Positions 15,901 to 24,096 of a stretch of DNA of 37,394 nt are shown piece by piece. Both the position numbers and the translations under genes were made by a program. The notes beneath the pieces are model-generated. The model did not search any database. It was not told where the DNA came from and saw only the letters and a list, made by a program, of their open reading frames with translations. The number at the start of each line of letters is the position of its first letter. The first letter of the stretch is position 1. The DNA comes from an uncultured euryarchaeote (lineage in GTDB: Archaea > Thermoplasmatota > Poseidoniia > Poseidoniales > Poseidoniaceae): positions 1 through 37,394 of the forward strand of contig CALCOP010000094.1 in assembly GCA_937897365.1 (NCBI GenBank), in the 5' to 3' direction.

Positions 15901-17880
15901 GACCGATTCAATCTCATTAGCGGTTTTAATTGCTTCAACAGTACGGCGCATGACCGTTACTTCGGCTTGTCTAAAACGGTAGATACTCTGCTTCATATCG
16001 CCAACAATACAAACAGTAGGGTCCCAAGGTCCAAGCGGTCTTTCAGGGTCATCGGGCTTTAATCGCCGAGCCCCCCAGAGTCGAGCGAGAAGCCTGAAAT
16101 GTGCGGGGTTCGTATCTTGATACTCGTCAATAATGAACGCTCTGAATTGGCGGCGTATCGTCTGCAATACAGCATATCTTCGGTTTAAGTCCTCAAAGCA
16201 ACTTTGATCTTCACCGGCAAGCCTCATTGCGCGTGCAATATGTTGATCTAACCATGGCTCATCGCCAATACGGTCCAATGCTTGTACAACTTCATGTGGA
16301 TAAGAGTGACGGACAATGTCTGGACAGCGGGCGAGAAGTAAGTCTGCGGCTAAGCGCTGTATATCATCATAGTCATGGACGCCTTCTTGGGCTTTCATCA
16401 ATGCAAGTATATCTTGGCAGCCTCGGTGAACAAGAAGTAAATCATTGAGAACACTGGTTTGCAATTCACTGGAGATTCGAAGGTTGCCTTGAGGAGCGAT
16501 GTCGTCGAATACCGGTTCAATTGGTCTTGAACGAAGTTCGCAATCTTCAGGCATGTATGGCATATCGGATAAGGGGTCAAGTAAGAAAGAGCATTTTCCA
16601 AGTAAACGAACGAGGAGCCCTTGACGTGAATTCATGTGTTCACGTAGATTTCTTGCGAGAACTTCGGCGTGCTGATAAAGTTCATCTCGAATCCCTTTGG
16701 ACAATGTTTTCGCAGCTGTTTTACCACAAAGACCTGAGGGCCAACCATTGCAATGATTGGCTTGTGGAAGGACGCCTTTCGGGAAAAAATTAGGCTTGTC
16801 CTGTTTTTCTAACTGGTTCCAAGAAGACGCAGCCATGGCAATTTGCCAAACACGTTGAATACAAGTTGCAGGACTGTTTGGGACCGGCTCACGAGCAAGA
16901 TGAGTCAAATGATTAAACCGGGTTTGAGTCGGGTTCATTTCCGGTTCACAGGGCAGAACACAATCAGCCGAGTGGGTCAAAAAAAGGTCAACCCACTGAG
17001 AGAGCAAATCTTGCAAATGCTGCGTATATTGAATTGCAATATCTTTTACAGGTCCCACAAACATATCCAGCAAAACCTCGTGAGGCATAGGTCCTTGACC
17101 TGCCCAATCATAACCGTTTGATTCTGCACGAGCAACCATAGCATGGTGCGCTTCTTCAACGAAGAGAGACTTACCGAGCATTCCACTGAGCACAACTGCT
17201 GCTCGTTCTTGTCCACCGAGCAGTATTGCAAGACGATTCCGTGCAGAAATAAACGCTCCAACATTTCCTCTAACCCCCGCTTCAAGAGCATCGGAAATCG
17301 TACGAATTCGCCATGCAGATTGAAGTGTCTCTTGAGTAAGTAAAGGCGAGCGTTCCTCTGCAATTTGTTCACGACTTGGATGAACTGCAACAAGATCAAG
17401 ATGAGGCGATAGCAATTGTGAAAGGAAGGCGTCAATGGTTGAAATTGGCGCTTCATCGAGCGAAGAAAGAAGCATTTCCACATCTGCTTGGTCACGAACT
17501 CGTGGATCGTAAATACCATCCAAGTCATCATGGTGAAGGGGGCCGGCGCGAGTTTGTCCAACTCTCAAACGTATACGTGCTTTCAATTCTGATGCTGCTT
17601 TTTTAGTAAAAGTAATTGCAACGACTTCGCTGGGAAGGAGACCCATCCACTGTTTCTGTTCAGTTCGCTGGCGAGGCGGGGAACGAAGCGAGCCATGCCC
17701 ACTCAATGGTTCTCTCGGGCCTAAGGGGAGAAGATGGGTTGCTCGTTGCTCATGAGAGAGAAGATGCTGAACATAACGTTCAGCCATCACAGTCGTCTTT
17801 CCCGTTCCCGCTCCTGCATCAAGAGCGATGTGTTTATCGAGGTCCAAACCAAGGCGCTGGCTTCGATTGAATACAATCAT
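12910..17880 (-). CDS. addA: AddA/RecB-like UvrD-family helicase-nuclease
   Basis: A 1656-aa SF1A helicase with a C-terminal PD-(D/E)xK nuclease. Helicase motifs in order: Q-motif FNRSQR, Walker A AGAGTGKT (22-29), Ia VVAITFTKKAASELKARI, Ib ISTIDAFL, II FIIDEYQDT, III VGDMKQSIYRFR, IV TSNHRTLSN, V IMTIHGAKGLQAPVVVV, VI RREFYVALTRVKDRL. The nuclease domain has GTLMHRLIE, Asp1481 (GRADLVL), Asp1499 and Lys1501 (VVDLKTK) and Gln1547 (QLTLYSLAL). A terminal C1629-x2-C-x2-C-x6-C1642 cluster resembles the iron-sulfur staple known from AddB/AdnA nucleases. The usual role is processive unwinding and trimming of DNA double-strand ends for recombination. The ATG shares one base with the upstream AddB-like stop (TAATG). 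It is longer than typical AddA (~1200 aa), with large insertions. Confidence 0.87.
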   Translation of the reverse strand: MIVFNRSQRLGLDLDKHIALDAGAGTGKTTVMAERYVQHLLSHEQRATHLLPLGPREPLSGHGSLRSPPRQRTEQKQWMGLLPSEVVAITFTKKAASELKARIRLRVGQTRAGPLHHDDLDGIYDPRVRDQADVEMLLSSLDEAPISTIDAFLSQLLSPHLDLVAVHPSREQIAEERSPLLTQETLQSAWRIRTISDALEAGVRGNVGAFISARNRLAILLGGQERAAVVLSGMLGKSLFVEEAHHAMVARAESNGYDWAGQGPMPHEVLLDMFVGPVKDIAIQYTQHLQDLLSQWVDLFLTHSADCVLPCEPEMNPTQTRFNHLTHLAREPVPNSPATCIQRVWQIAMAASSWNQLEKQDKPNFFPKGVLPQANHCNGWPSGLCGKTAAKTLSKGIRDELYQHAEVLARNLREHMNSRQGLLVRLLGKCSFLLDPLSDMPYMPEDCELRSRPIEPVFDDIAPQGNLRISSELQTSVLNDLLLVHRGCQDILALMKAQEGVHDYDDIQRLAADLLLARCPDIVRHSYPHEVVQALDRIGDEPWLDQHIARAMRLAGEDQSCFEDLNRRYAVLQTIRRQFRAFIIDEYQDTNPAHFRLLARLWGARRLKPDDPERPLGPWDPTVCIVGDMKQSIYRFRQAEVTVMRRTVEAIKTANEIESVEPRLDHLRRDGHGRDPRPVGAGGESGSFIVGTEVQESTIPSQPWEHVEFAFEDDEKAFNLIDEQRKNRRAMGHIDLTSNHRTLSNLMDTMNGMFQDVFAPRHYLLPGDWHAEHQHLRAARETQQQGVLEWLLPLQIDAQEPSLELDEYFDTFTSPKASNTHLENELIASRLQALLSQQPTQVWNAEQGSFTQLSPQATTVLPEDILVLVHSRKHIPDLISRLQSRGVPVMADRQGALLAQPVVLPLLSCLELLAYPTSRHAALTLARSPIMGFSDVQCHALMTQEIEGNWWQKIQHFAPTESVRTLALHLEHLAHCGAVHDVFDIILDHSDLLVAYPDDTSRQNAESLCALLVNIGNELGHEPAALYNRIKDLDGLGTKGPSAIATPSGGAVQIMTIHGAKGLQAPVVVVAGLFHAGKSDSSLAAKSNVLVTPQVVAGRINPWNSRERPDDGLWEFAKRIDHAQRQAERRREFYVALTRVKDRLILVGSPNRTAEIDTKTQKLNVNVRPSLKTMGGMLLDGLRSLSHQNSVEDSPWLLESDDFATPLATYSETVLSLDPFSLSNTSKLGISSLEGIHIYHSPQCFPTLQTLTPLQHWYEIEQRMNALSQPKLAPTPLPKVSQIMRMPAHSLDSSYNSPRQHWLTEVKGWNPEPLHFFSPNPNMKHQSPSSFPEATTFGTLMHRLIEIGLANPASKNAPAVSVLPPAWVYEGKDMLDDRETIRRVMAEEGIGVENSDLEIAEATAQRLAELGRLVRDGLLGKYADGGQYHGYVVEGLRTELPFYYVNKVVFEELYRTGFSVNGPVALSKVDHVDIVFDGRADLVLALRNSEGHGFLQVVDLKTKGCRDSFNPENPMEGSPLQQYEGDVLSPFPSTPAERSILEQHKLQLTLYSLALESMEQQKPESERRTILPPSLLMGASGRILQMTSTEFDDAKAVFSQHLEWMAQLSAAPETVSEPPIGGEGSNNTCPSCSFCRGDIRLCVGEGDTLGPRPLRK

Positions 17881-20800
17881 TACGAATTCCCTCCAAACAT
17901 GTCCGGGTATACGTGACGAATTGAGTTGTATGAATAATGACGACCGGGCGTGGCATTAACAAGACCGTTTCGTGCTGTATCAATAGCTCGACTTGAAGTG
18001 CGTAGACGTTCGGCTATCAGTGCTCTGAATCCATTCTGTACAGATGAAGTCGAATTTGGGAAGCGGTAGAGTTGTTGTGAAGAGGATGTTCGTTCACCCA
18101 AATCAGAGTTTTCAAGATAATGCGCTACTGATTCGTCTATTTCGAGATAGTGTTCGGTGGATTCTCCGATTTCAGTGACACCAATTCCGACCACCCTGTC
18201 GCCGGGGTGATGCAGTTCCCATGCTCGAGCATACAAAGCAAGTTGCACTTCATCAAATAATCCTCGGCGATGCCGATTACCTCTATCTCCAGATTTTGGC
18301 CCATTTATGGTCTTGAGGTCGCGAATGACAACCAATCGATTGGCTGGCGGTAATGGGTTGTCGGATAACGACATAGGGTCACTCACACTACTTGCTGATA
18401 GAACACCATCAGCAATGGCCTGAGCCAACATTTCGGGCTCAAGAACGACTTCGTCAACACGATCAATTCGACCTCGAATCTTGAAAGGTGATGGCTCCCC
18501 CTCATCATTGCAAGCGTCCAAAACAACCGGTTGATTACCATCTAAACCGATACCAAACTCACAGGCAATGGGCGCTGCGTGAGTGAGTGAAAAATCCGCC
18601 ATTAGCATTCGACCAACACGCCCACCGATAGAAATTTCAACTTCACCTTCCAAGTAACTTCGCCATACATCCGGAGTCACCCCCAACATCTCTCGGCATC
18701 GATGAACCGCAACTGCATCGTTACGAGTGAGCCAAGGTACCTCGTCTTCTAAATATTGTAAAATCGAAAGCCAAAGTTGGTCGATTGAACCTGAAAGGAG
18801 AGGAGAGGGGGAAGAGACAGGCGCACTCGCAGTAGGGACGCCATGTGCTCGAAGAAGAGCTGCCTCTGAATCGTGTAATATCGTTCCACGCGTCCGGTTG
18901 TCGAGATCTTCTGATTGCGAGTCTTGAGGTTGAACTTTGAGATGATTTTTCATCCATGATAATCGAGGGCATTCAAGCCAAGACTGTATACGACTTGGCG
19001 ACCATACATCGACTTCGATTGGTGAGGAAAAGCCCATGACTGAATTGAGGATTTCACTCTGCGTATCATATGCTGGAAGCGGTCGTGGGTCAATAGCAGG
19101 TCCCGTACTCCTCGAACCCTTCATGCCAAGATGGGGCCATTCACCGTGCTCGTTGCTACCCAACGACACTTGACCTTTCTTAGGACGGAGAACGAGCCCA
19201 TCAGTACTGACCAGATTCTTTCGCAAGCTCCAAGGCAAATACTCATTTTTCCCCAGATTCTTGTGTGTGGGTTGACGGTGTACACGGTCTATTTGGAGTG
19301 GAACTTCATGTGCCATCGCAACACCGTTCATGGAAAGTACACTTCCTGAGACTTGACTTCCATCTTTGAGAGCTAACCCTAGACGTTGCCTCTCATCACG
19401 TCCACGATGACCAGCACGCTCTCCAAAGATTGCCCCATTTTTTGCAGTCATTGTGAATGGGCGCGGAGTGAGCCAAGCGCCACCGAATTGGTCCGATGTC
19501 CAATGCCAACTTCGATGAGGATTGCCCGATTGATGGGCGGCCTCGGGGATAAAATTTGGTGCTGCTTGTAAGGAAATAATCTCTCCGGTTTGACGTAATT
19601 CGGTGAACCACTCAGCTAAAGGTGCGCTGGGCCCACCTCCTTCTTCCATGCTGGTGTCGAATATGATAACGGTCGATGCGGCATTCAACAAATGTCGCAG
19701 ATGGTGGCGTCCCTTACGTATTGTCAAGTCAGAGTGAAGCATGCCTAAGCGCAGTTTGGCGGGAGCGTCGAGCCAAGGTACGTTTGATGACTTCATAGGC
19801 CATGAACCAACATCTAATCCAACAAGGAGAATTAAATCAGCCTCAACCCCTTGTGCTTGTTCCGGTGAGAGAATTTGTATTTGCTTTCCTTTACTTCGAG
19901 AACGTGGAACCTTCGTTAATTGCAGTAAATGGTCGAAATAACTGAAGAAATCCTGGCCTCTTGAAGGAGGTTCTAGGCCAACTTTCTCGAGGATTTTAAC
20001 GGTTAATTTATGTGATTCGCGTAGATGTTGCAAACCTGCAATAGAGCGGTCGAAACCTGCAGTACGGTTTGATAGGGAGCTCCAATCGAGTTGCGAGAGC
20101 ACCCTATCAAGCCAATGAAAGCCGTCCTTGGGACGCGGAGGAAGGGGGAGTTTTTCGCCTGATGAGCAACCGAACAATTCGGATTCCAATACTTCTTGAG
20201 TGGGTGTCTCAAGAAGAGGATACCACATTTCTGCAATACACCGCAACCACCACTGAGTCTCTTCAAGCTCTCGAAGAGACCGTTCTCGATTTCCACCAAG
20301 CTGAGGGGTTGCCTGAGAAAGCGTAGCAAGCCACCTGCGTAGTGCACCTTGTCCGCCACGAACATGGAAAGAACGGGCGATGTTTTCAAGAACATGTATG
20401 TGTGGCTGAGGGCGCCAGTTTTCTTCGCTGGGATGCAAAATCTCATCTACTCCTCCATTGGGCAACGGAATGCTTTGATGCTCGAATAATGATCTTAACT
20501 TCTCAATAGACCAAGCCTCAAGGCCATCTCCAATCCTCATAATTTGAGCAAGTCCAGCGAGTGCAGGTATCTCAGTAAGAAGTTGCTGCTCTGTTCCGGT
20601 AAGGTATCCCAAAGACTGGAGTCTTGAAGACCACACCTTTCGATTACTGTCTGCTGAACCATCGATAATGAGGACTTCTCCATTTGAAGACTGACTGTAA
20701 GCGTGGAGTATCTCGAATGCAGCGTCAATACAATGATTTCGACGGCGAACATTGACTCTGTGATACGTTGTTCCTCGTTCAATTGAACGAGACGAACGCC

Positions 20801-21611
20801 ATGAATTAGGATTGCTGGATTGCCACACAGTATGTTGAGGAACCCAAGACGGGAGCGTGTCTTGTGTCACATAGTCCCAGTCTCCATCGAGCAAATATGA
20901 ACCGTGGTGACCGAGTCGGAACGACCCAGGCACACATAACTGGTGCACAGGTCGTTGTTGAGCAATGCATTGAAGGAAAGTCCGTTCTACTTCAGTAAAA
21001 TCAGGTGCAGAATCGAGAACGAATATTCCTTCTACATCATGAAGAGTAAAAGGCAGGTGTTCTGCTTTACCAATCTGTTGTATGAGTGATTGCAAAGCAT
21101 GGTGTGGGTGAGTGCCACCGAGTTGTTCTCCAACTTTTTTCAGAATGAAATCAAACTGTTGAGCACCAGGGTCTTCATCCCAGACCCAAGGTTCATTCAG
21201 TTCAGTCAGTGAACGATGGAGAGACAAGAGCCTCTCTGTCTGATAAGCGGTCCATTGTCGCTGTGCTTGTGGGGCAAACAGTAACGGCAATTCACCGGAC
21301 TCTGCAGCGCTCTTCGTGCGATTGTGAATCGAGAGAAAGAGCCCTGTACTGTTCGAAAGAAGTGGTGGGAGGCCGAGATCAAGAATCATAAGAGGAATGA
21401 GACGTTGTAAGGTAAGGTGGTGCGTTGTGTCAACGGGGACATTTAATTGAGCAAGGCGGTGAAGTATCTGGCTTCTACTGCCTTCATTTGGATAAAGAAA
21501 AAGATGATTGTCGCAGTCACCACTGCACAATGCGTCGAATAACCAAGCAGGGATATTGTCTCCTGAAGCAACCGCTTCAATCGAAATATCTCCACCTTCA
21601 TGGCCAGTCAT
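17880..21611 (-). CDS. addB: AddB/RecC-like subunit with PD-(D/E)xK nuclease and degenerate helicase domain
   Basis: A 1243-aa partner of the AddA-like protein. The N-terminus has the hydrophobic-strand start of an SF1 helicase (NHLFLYPNEGSRSQILHRL, ~35-53) but no GKT/GKS P-loop, so it should not bind ATP there. A motif resembling AddB motif V/VI, IQILSPEQAQGVEADLILLVGLDVGSWP, is clear in the middle. The nuclease domain shows SRIQSWLECPRLSW, RGRIDRVDEV (Asp1050), IRDLKT (Asp1098, Lys1100) and QLALYARAW (Gln1123, Tyr1127), a complete RecB-type active site. The AddB three-cysteine C-terminal cluster is absent; the four-cysteine cluster sits in the partner instead. The dead helicase with a live nuclease is a mix of RecC and AddB features. 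It is the first gene of a two-gene operon. Confidence 0.8.
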   Translation of the reverse strand: MTGHEGGDISIEAVASGDNIPAWLFDALCSGDCDNHLFLYPNEGSRSQILHRLAQLNVPVDTTHHLTLQRLIPLMILDLGLPPLLSNSTGLFLSIHNRTKSAAESGELPLLFAPQAQRQWTAYQTERLLSLHRSLTELNEPWVWDEDPGAQQFDFILKKVGEQLGGTHPHHALQSLIQQIGKAEHLPFTLHDVEGIFVLDSAPDFTEVERTFLQCIAQQRPVHQLCVPGSFRLGHHGSYLLDGDWDYVTQDTLPSWVPQHTVWQSSNPNSWRSSRSIERGTTYHRVNVRRRNHCIDAAFEILHAYSQSSNGEVLIIDGSADSNRKVWSSRLQSLGYLTGTEQQLLTEIPALAGLAQIMRIGDGLEAWSIEKLRSLFEHQSIPLPNGGVDEILHPSEENWRPQPHIHVLENIARSFHVRGGQGALRRWLATLSQATPQLGGNRERSLRELEETQWWLRCIAEMWYPLLETPTQEVLESELFGCSSGEKLPLPPRPKDGFHWLDRVLSQLDWSSLSNRTAGFDRSIAGLQHLRESHKLTVKILEKVGLEPPSRGQDFFSYFDHLLQLTKVPRSRSKGKQIQILSPEQAQGVEADLILLVGLDVGSWPMKSSNVPWLDAPAKLRLGMLHSDLTIRKGRHHLRHLLNAASTVIIFDTSMEEGGGPSAPLAEWFTELRQTGEIISLQAAPNFIPEAAHQSGNPHRSWHWTSDQFGGAWLTPRPFTMTAKNGAIFGERAGHRGRDERQRLGLALKDGSQVSGSVLSMNGVAMAHEVPLQIDRVHRQPTHKNLGKNEYLPWSLRKNLVSTDGLVLRPKKGQVSLGSNEHGEWPHLGMKGSRSTGPAIDPRPLPAYDTQSEILNSVMGFSSPIEVDVWSPSRIQSWLECPRLSWMKNHLKVQPQDSQSEDLDNRTRGTILHDSEAALLRAHGVPTASAPVSSPSPLLSGSIDQLWLSILQYLEDEVPWLTRNDAVAVHRCREMLGVTPDVWRSYLEGEVEISIGGRVGRMLMADFSLTHAAPIACEFGIGLDGNQPVVLDACNDEGEPSPFKIRGRIDRVDEVVLEPEMLAQAIADGVLSASSVSDPMSLSDNPLPPANRLVVIRDLKTINGPKSGDRGNRHRRGLFDEVQLALYARAWELHHPGDRVVGIGVTEIGESTEHYLEIDESVAHYLENSDLGERTSSSQQLYRFPNSTSSVQNGFRALIAERLRTSSRAIDTARNGLVNATPGRHYSYNSIRHVYPDMFGGNS

Positions 21612-21965
21612 TTGCGTCGCCTCAACCTCACCACAATAGTCGACTGTTCTTGAAGGCTCTCGGCATATTTCCTGGAAAAAGGAATGTACTTTTTACGGAA
21701 AGTCGGTTTTTGGGCGATTTTGTGAAGTTTTCTTGCTTTCTTTATATACTGTGGAAGTGAATAGTAGTCGTGGTTCCCAAACATGAAGCATTCTTGTTCC
21801 GTGAAAAATACTCATGATGACCGAAAGTTTCAAATATTGGGCCTTACCATATAGATACGTTGGGCGGCAAAAACCGGCTGTAATGTTCATTTCGCCTCTG
21901 GCGGACGGTCCATAACACCGGCGGAAACCGCTCACGAATCCACAACAAGAAGGGAGTTTATTAAG
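21612..21965. promoter_or_regulatory. 354-bp divergent intergenic region between addB-like and TFB-like genes
   Basis: This is the longest non-coding stretch seen. A strong TATA-type sequence TTTATATA is at 21741-21748 and reads as TATATAAAG on the other strand, so it could serve either gene; a weaker CATATAGATA is at 21848-21857. If the first serves the TFB-like gene, the leader would be about 190 nt, long for an archaeon. The leader contains small GC hairpins such as GCGG-AAA-CCGC (21921-21931). A purine-rich AGAAGGGAG is 9 nt before the ATG at 21966. No tRNA or obvious structured RNA gene was recognised. Confidence 0.5.
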
Positions 21966-23177
21966 ATGAAAGATAACAAGACAGGAAAAAAGCAAGAACT
22001 GACACAATGCGACGAGTGCTGCAGCAAAGAGCTGAAGAACGTACCCGAAAAGGGCGAAGTATGGTGTCTCGACTGCGGCCTTGTACACAAGAGTCAAGAA
22101 ATCGATGCGAACGACAACGGAGCCATCCTCTTTGGAGAGAATGCGCATTATCAGGCAATCCGAAACGATGCTGACCGTAATCGCATGATGGGTAATACTG
22201 GACCGAAGATGAAGTTCGGCTCTGCTGGCGTCAAAGACCGTCGCAAGTACTACTTGCTCGAGAAGATTGACCGCAGTTCTGTCCGCAACCCTCACCCTTT
22301 CGCCCGCAGAGTCAAAACGGTGATAGAAACATTGTATGGTCGTCATGCATTGCATATTCTGGAATACTTGGTTGAGATGTCTTGCAAACCATTATCTGCA
22401 GAGCAAGAGGCAATCCGTAAGAAGCAGGGCAAGTCAATGTACACACGCCTTGGTATGCCAAAGCAATCCATCTGCCGCAAGAAGAAAGGCATCAAAGGAA
22501 GTTCTGATGAACAAAACGCTGTCATCATTGCGGCTGCAATTGTTGAACTTGGCGGTGAAATTGGAATCATGCCTAAGTTTGACCGTCGTGCTACCATGGA
22601 ACAAAACGGTATCGTTCCGAAGCAAATCATGAATGCACGAATACGTATCCTGTCCCACTGGAAGGCACGCGTATCAATGGGTTGGGCTGCAATGCCCCCA
22701 CGAAAGAATGCGGACGATCGTCGCGAAGACGCCATTGTTCAAGCAATGGAACACATTTTTGACATGCTTGGAGACTACCTTGATGTCGCTGATTTTGAGC
22801 AGGTACTGTACGAAACTGAGGCACGACTGGCATTACTTCAGGAAGGAACAGGTGAAGCACTATCGATTAACATCGAAGAGCGTATGCTGGTATCGGTTGC
22901 CGTATATGCAAGCCTCACATCATTCGGCCTCCAGTCTGGAGCTGCTGACCTGCTCGCTGATGTCTTTGGCCTTACCAGCAGTGGCATACGTTCACGCTTT
23001 GACGCACTCGTGAAAGAATCTGAATCGGGAAAGTTCATCGATAACGGTGCCTTTGACATGACCGTTACTTGCGCTGAACAAATCAATGAGTCGCAGAAGC
23101 AGAATGCCTTGATAGCCAAGTTCCGCTTGGCCAGAGTATGCGCGAAGCAAAACTCCTCATCGCAATCCTCATCCTAA
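21966..23177 (+). CDS. Divergent transcription factor B (TFIIB-like) protein
   Basis: A 403-aa TFIIB-family-like factor. The N-terminal zinc ribbon has C15-x2-C18 and C34-x2-C37 (CDECC ... WCLDCGLV), the standard TFB layout. After a linker in the B-reader position (~41-90) comes a helical core in which two cyclin-like regions can be made out, about 170-215 (NAVIIAAAIVELGGE ... IVPKQIMNARIRIL) and 290-345 (EERMLVSVAVYASL ... LADVFGLTSSGIRSRFDALV). The second is the better match to the TFB C-terminal cyclin fold. The core is far from canonical archaeal TFB and longer (~300 aa is usual), so it may be an alternative, specialised factor for a subset of promoters. The start is ATG with a purine-rich AGAAGGGAG 9 nt upstream. 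The last 40 nt overlap the start of the next gene. Confidence 0.7.
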   Translation: MKDNKTGKKQELTQCDECCSKELKNVPEKGEVWCLDCGLVHKSQEIDANDNGAILFGENAHYQAIRNDADRNRMMGNTGPKMKFGSAGVKDRRKYYLLEKIDRSSVRNPHPFARRVKTVIETLYGRHALHILEYLVEMSCKPLSAEQEAIRKKQGKSMYTRLGMPKQSICRKKKGIKGSSDEQNAVIIAAAIVELGGEIGIMPKFDRRATMEQNGIVPKQIMNARIRILSHWKARVSMGWAAMPPRKNADDRREDAIVQAMEHIFDMLGDYLDVADFEQVLYETEARLALLQEGTGEALSINIEERMLVSVAVYASLTSFGLQSGAADLLADVFGLTSSGIRSRFDALVKESESGKFIDNGAFDMTVTCAEQINESQKQNALIAKFRLARVCAKQNSSSQSSS

Positions 23178-24094
23178 CTTCGTTAAGTTCTGGAATTACT
23201 GTTGCTGCACCAGCAACTGCAACACCTGAAGAAACGGGACCACTCTTCGGCGGTCAGTCATTTGATGCAAACCTGACAGGTACGACCACCGTTAATCTCA
23301 GCGACTTACCACCGATTGCAGAAGTCTATACCGCAACCTGGTGTTCGAATTGTGTTGATGTTGAGCATGCTCTTGAAAACATCGAGAACGAAACTCACCT
23401 TCAGCAATATCACATCCATCGTGCCATAAATGAGGCTCAAGACCCGCTTGGAAGTATTGAAATTGATCAACGAGTCCATGACAGATATGGTATACATGCC
23501 CCTCCTATGGTCATCATAAACGGCTCCCTGATGAAAGTTGGTAGCGTCACAGATTATGACTCACTTGAAAGTGAATTTACCGATATGACGCAAACGATGG
23601 ACACCTTCGGTCTTGGAAACCCCATGAACGGTACATCGATCTTCTCGTGGAATCCAACCAGTGCTACAACTGGCATGGTGTCTTGGGCATTGGAATTGAA
23701 TGGGCATTCACTTGACTCAAATACATCACATACGCTCTCTGCCTATGCATGGATTGTCGAACATTCAGCCAAATTCGAAGAAGGGACCAACGGATTAGGT
23801 GACTATCCTGATGTGGTTCGCGGAATTATCGAAGTGGGCAACATTACAATTGATTCCGGACAAATAATTGGCTCTGGCAATACGGAGATCTCCCTACCTG
23901 CAGCATATGACGGAAATGATTTGTCGGTTCATCTCATCTACCAATTCAACACACCAGTCGAAGAGCCTCTTGAAGAAGATCAAGAAGAATGTCTCATTCC
24001 AGAGGGCTGTGAAGAAGATGAAAGTCTTCCGGCAACTTCGCTCATAGCGAGCCTATGTGTTGTTCTTGGAGCAGCTCTGAGCCGCAAAAAGTGA
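23138..24094 (+). CDS. Secreted thioredoxin-fold protein with C-terminal membrane anchor
   Basis: A 318-aa exported protein. An N-terminal signal peptide (KLLIAILILTSLSSGITVAA) is followed by a thioredoxin-like domain with a redox CxxC, Cys69-Ser-Asn-Cys72 in YTATWCSNCVDVEHALENI, and a cis-Pro-like IHAPPMVIING. Residues ~150-280 form a second beta-rich part (WALELNGHSLDSNTSHTLSAY) of unknown function. The end has an acidic Cys-containing stalk, then SLPATS, a 16-residue hydrophobic helix and RKK, a sorting-signal-like anchor. It probably acts in disulfide chemistry outside the cell. The ATG lies 40 nt inside the TFB-like gene in another frame, and no separate promoter is evident, so translation may be coupled. 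The gene ends two bases from the convergent orphan gene. Confidence 0.8.
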   Translation: MREAKLLIAILILTSLSSGITVAAPATATPEETGPLFGGQSFDANLTGTTTVNLSDLPPIAEVYTATWCSNCVDVEHALENIENETHLQQYHIHRAINEAQDPLGSIEIDQRVHDRYGIHAPPMVIINGSLMKVGSVTDYDSLESEFTDMTQTMDTFGLGNPMNGTSIFSWNPTSATTGMVSWALELNGHSLDSNTSHTLSAYAWIVEHSAKFEEGTNGLGDYPDVVRGIIEVGNITIDSGQIIGSGNTEISLPAAYDGNDLSVHLIYQFNTPVEEPLEEDQEECLIPEGCEEDESLPATSLIASLCVVLGAALSRKK

Positions 24095-24096
24095 TT

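Noticed and set aside
21812..21818. ATGATGA resembling the C box of a C/D box guide RNA
   Set aside because: No CTGA D box follows at a suitable distance, so a guide RNA is not supported.
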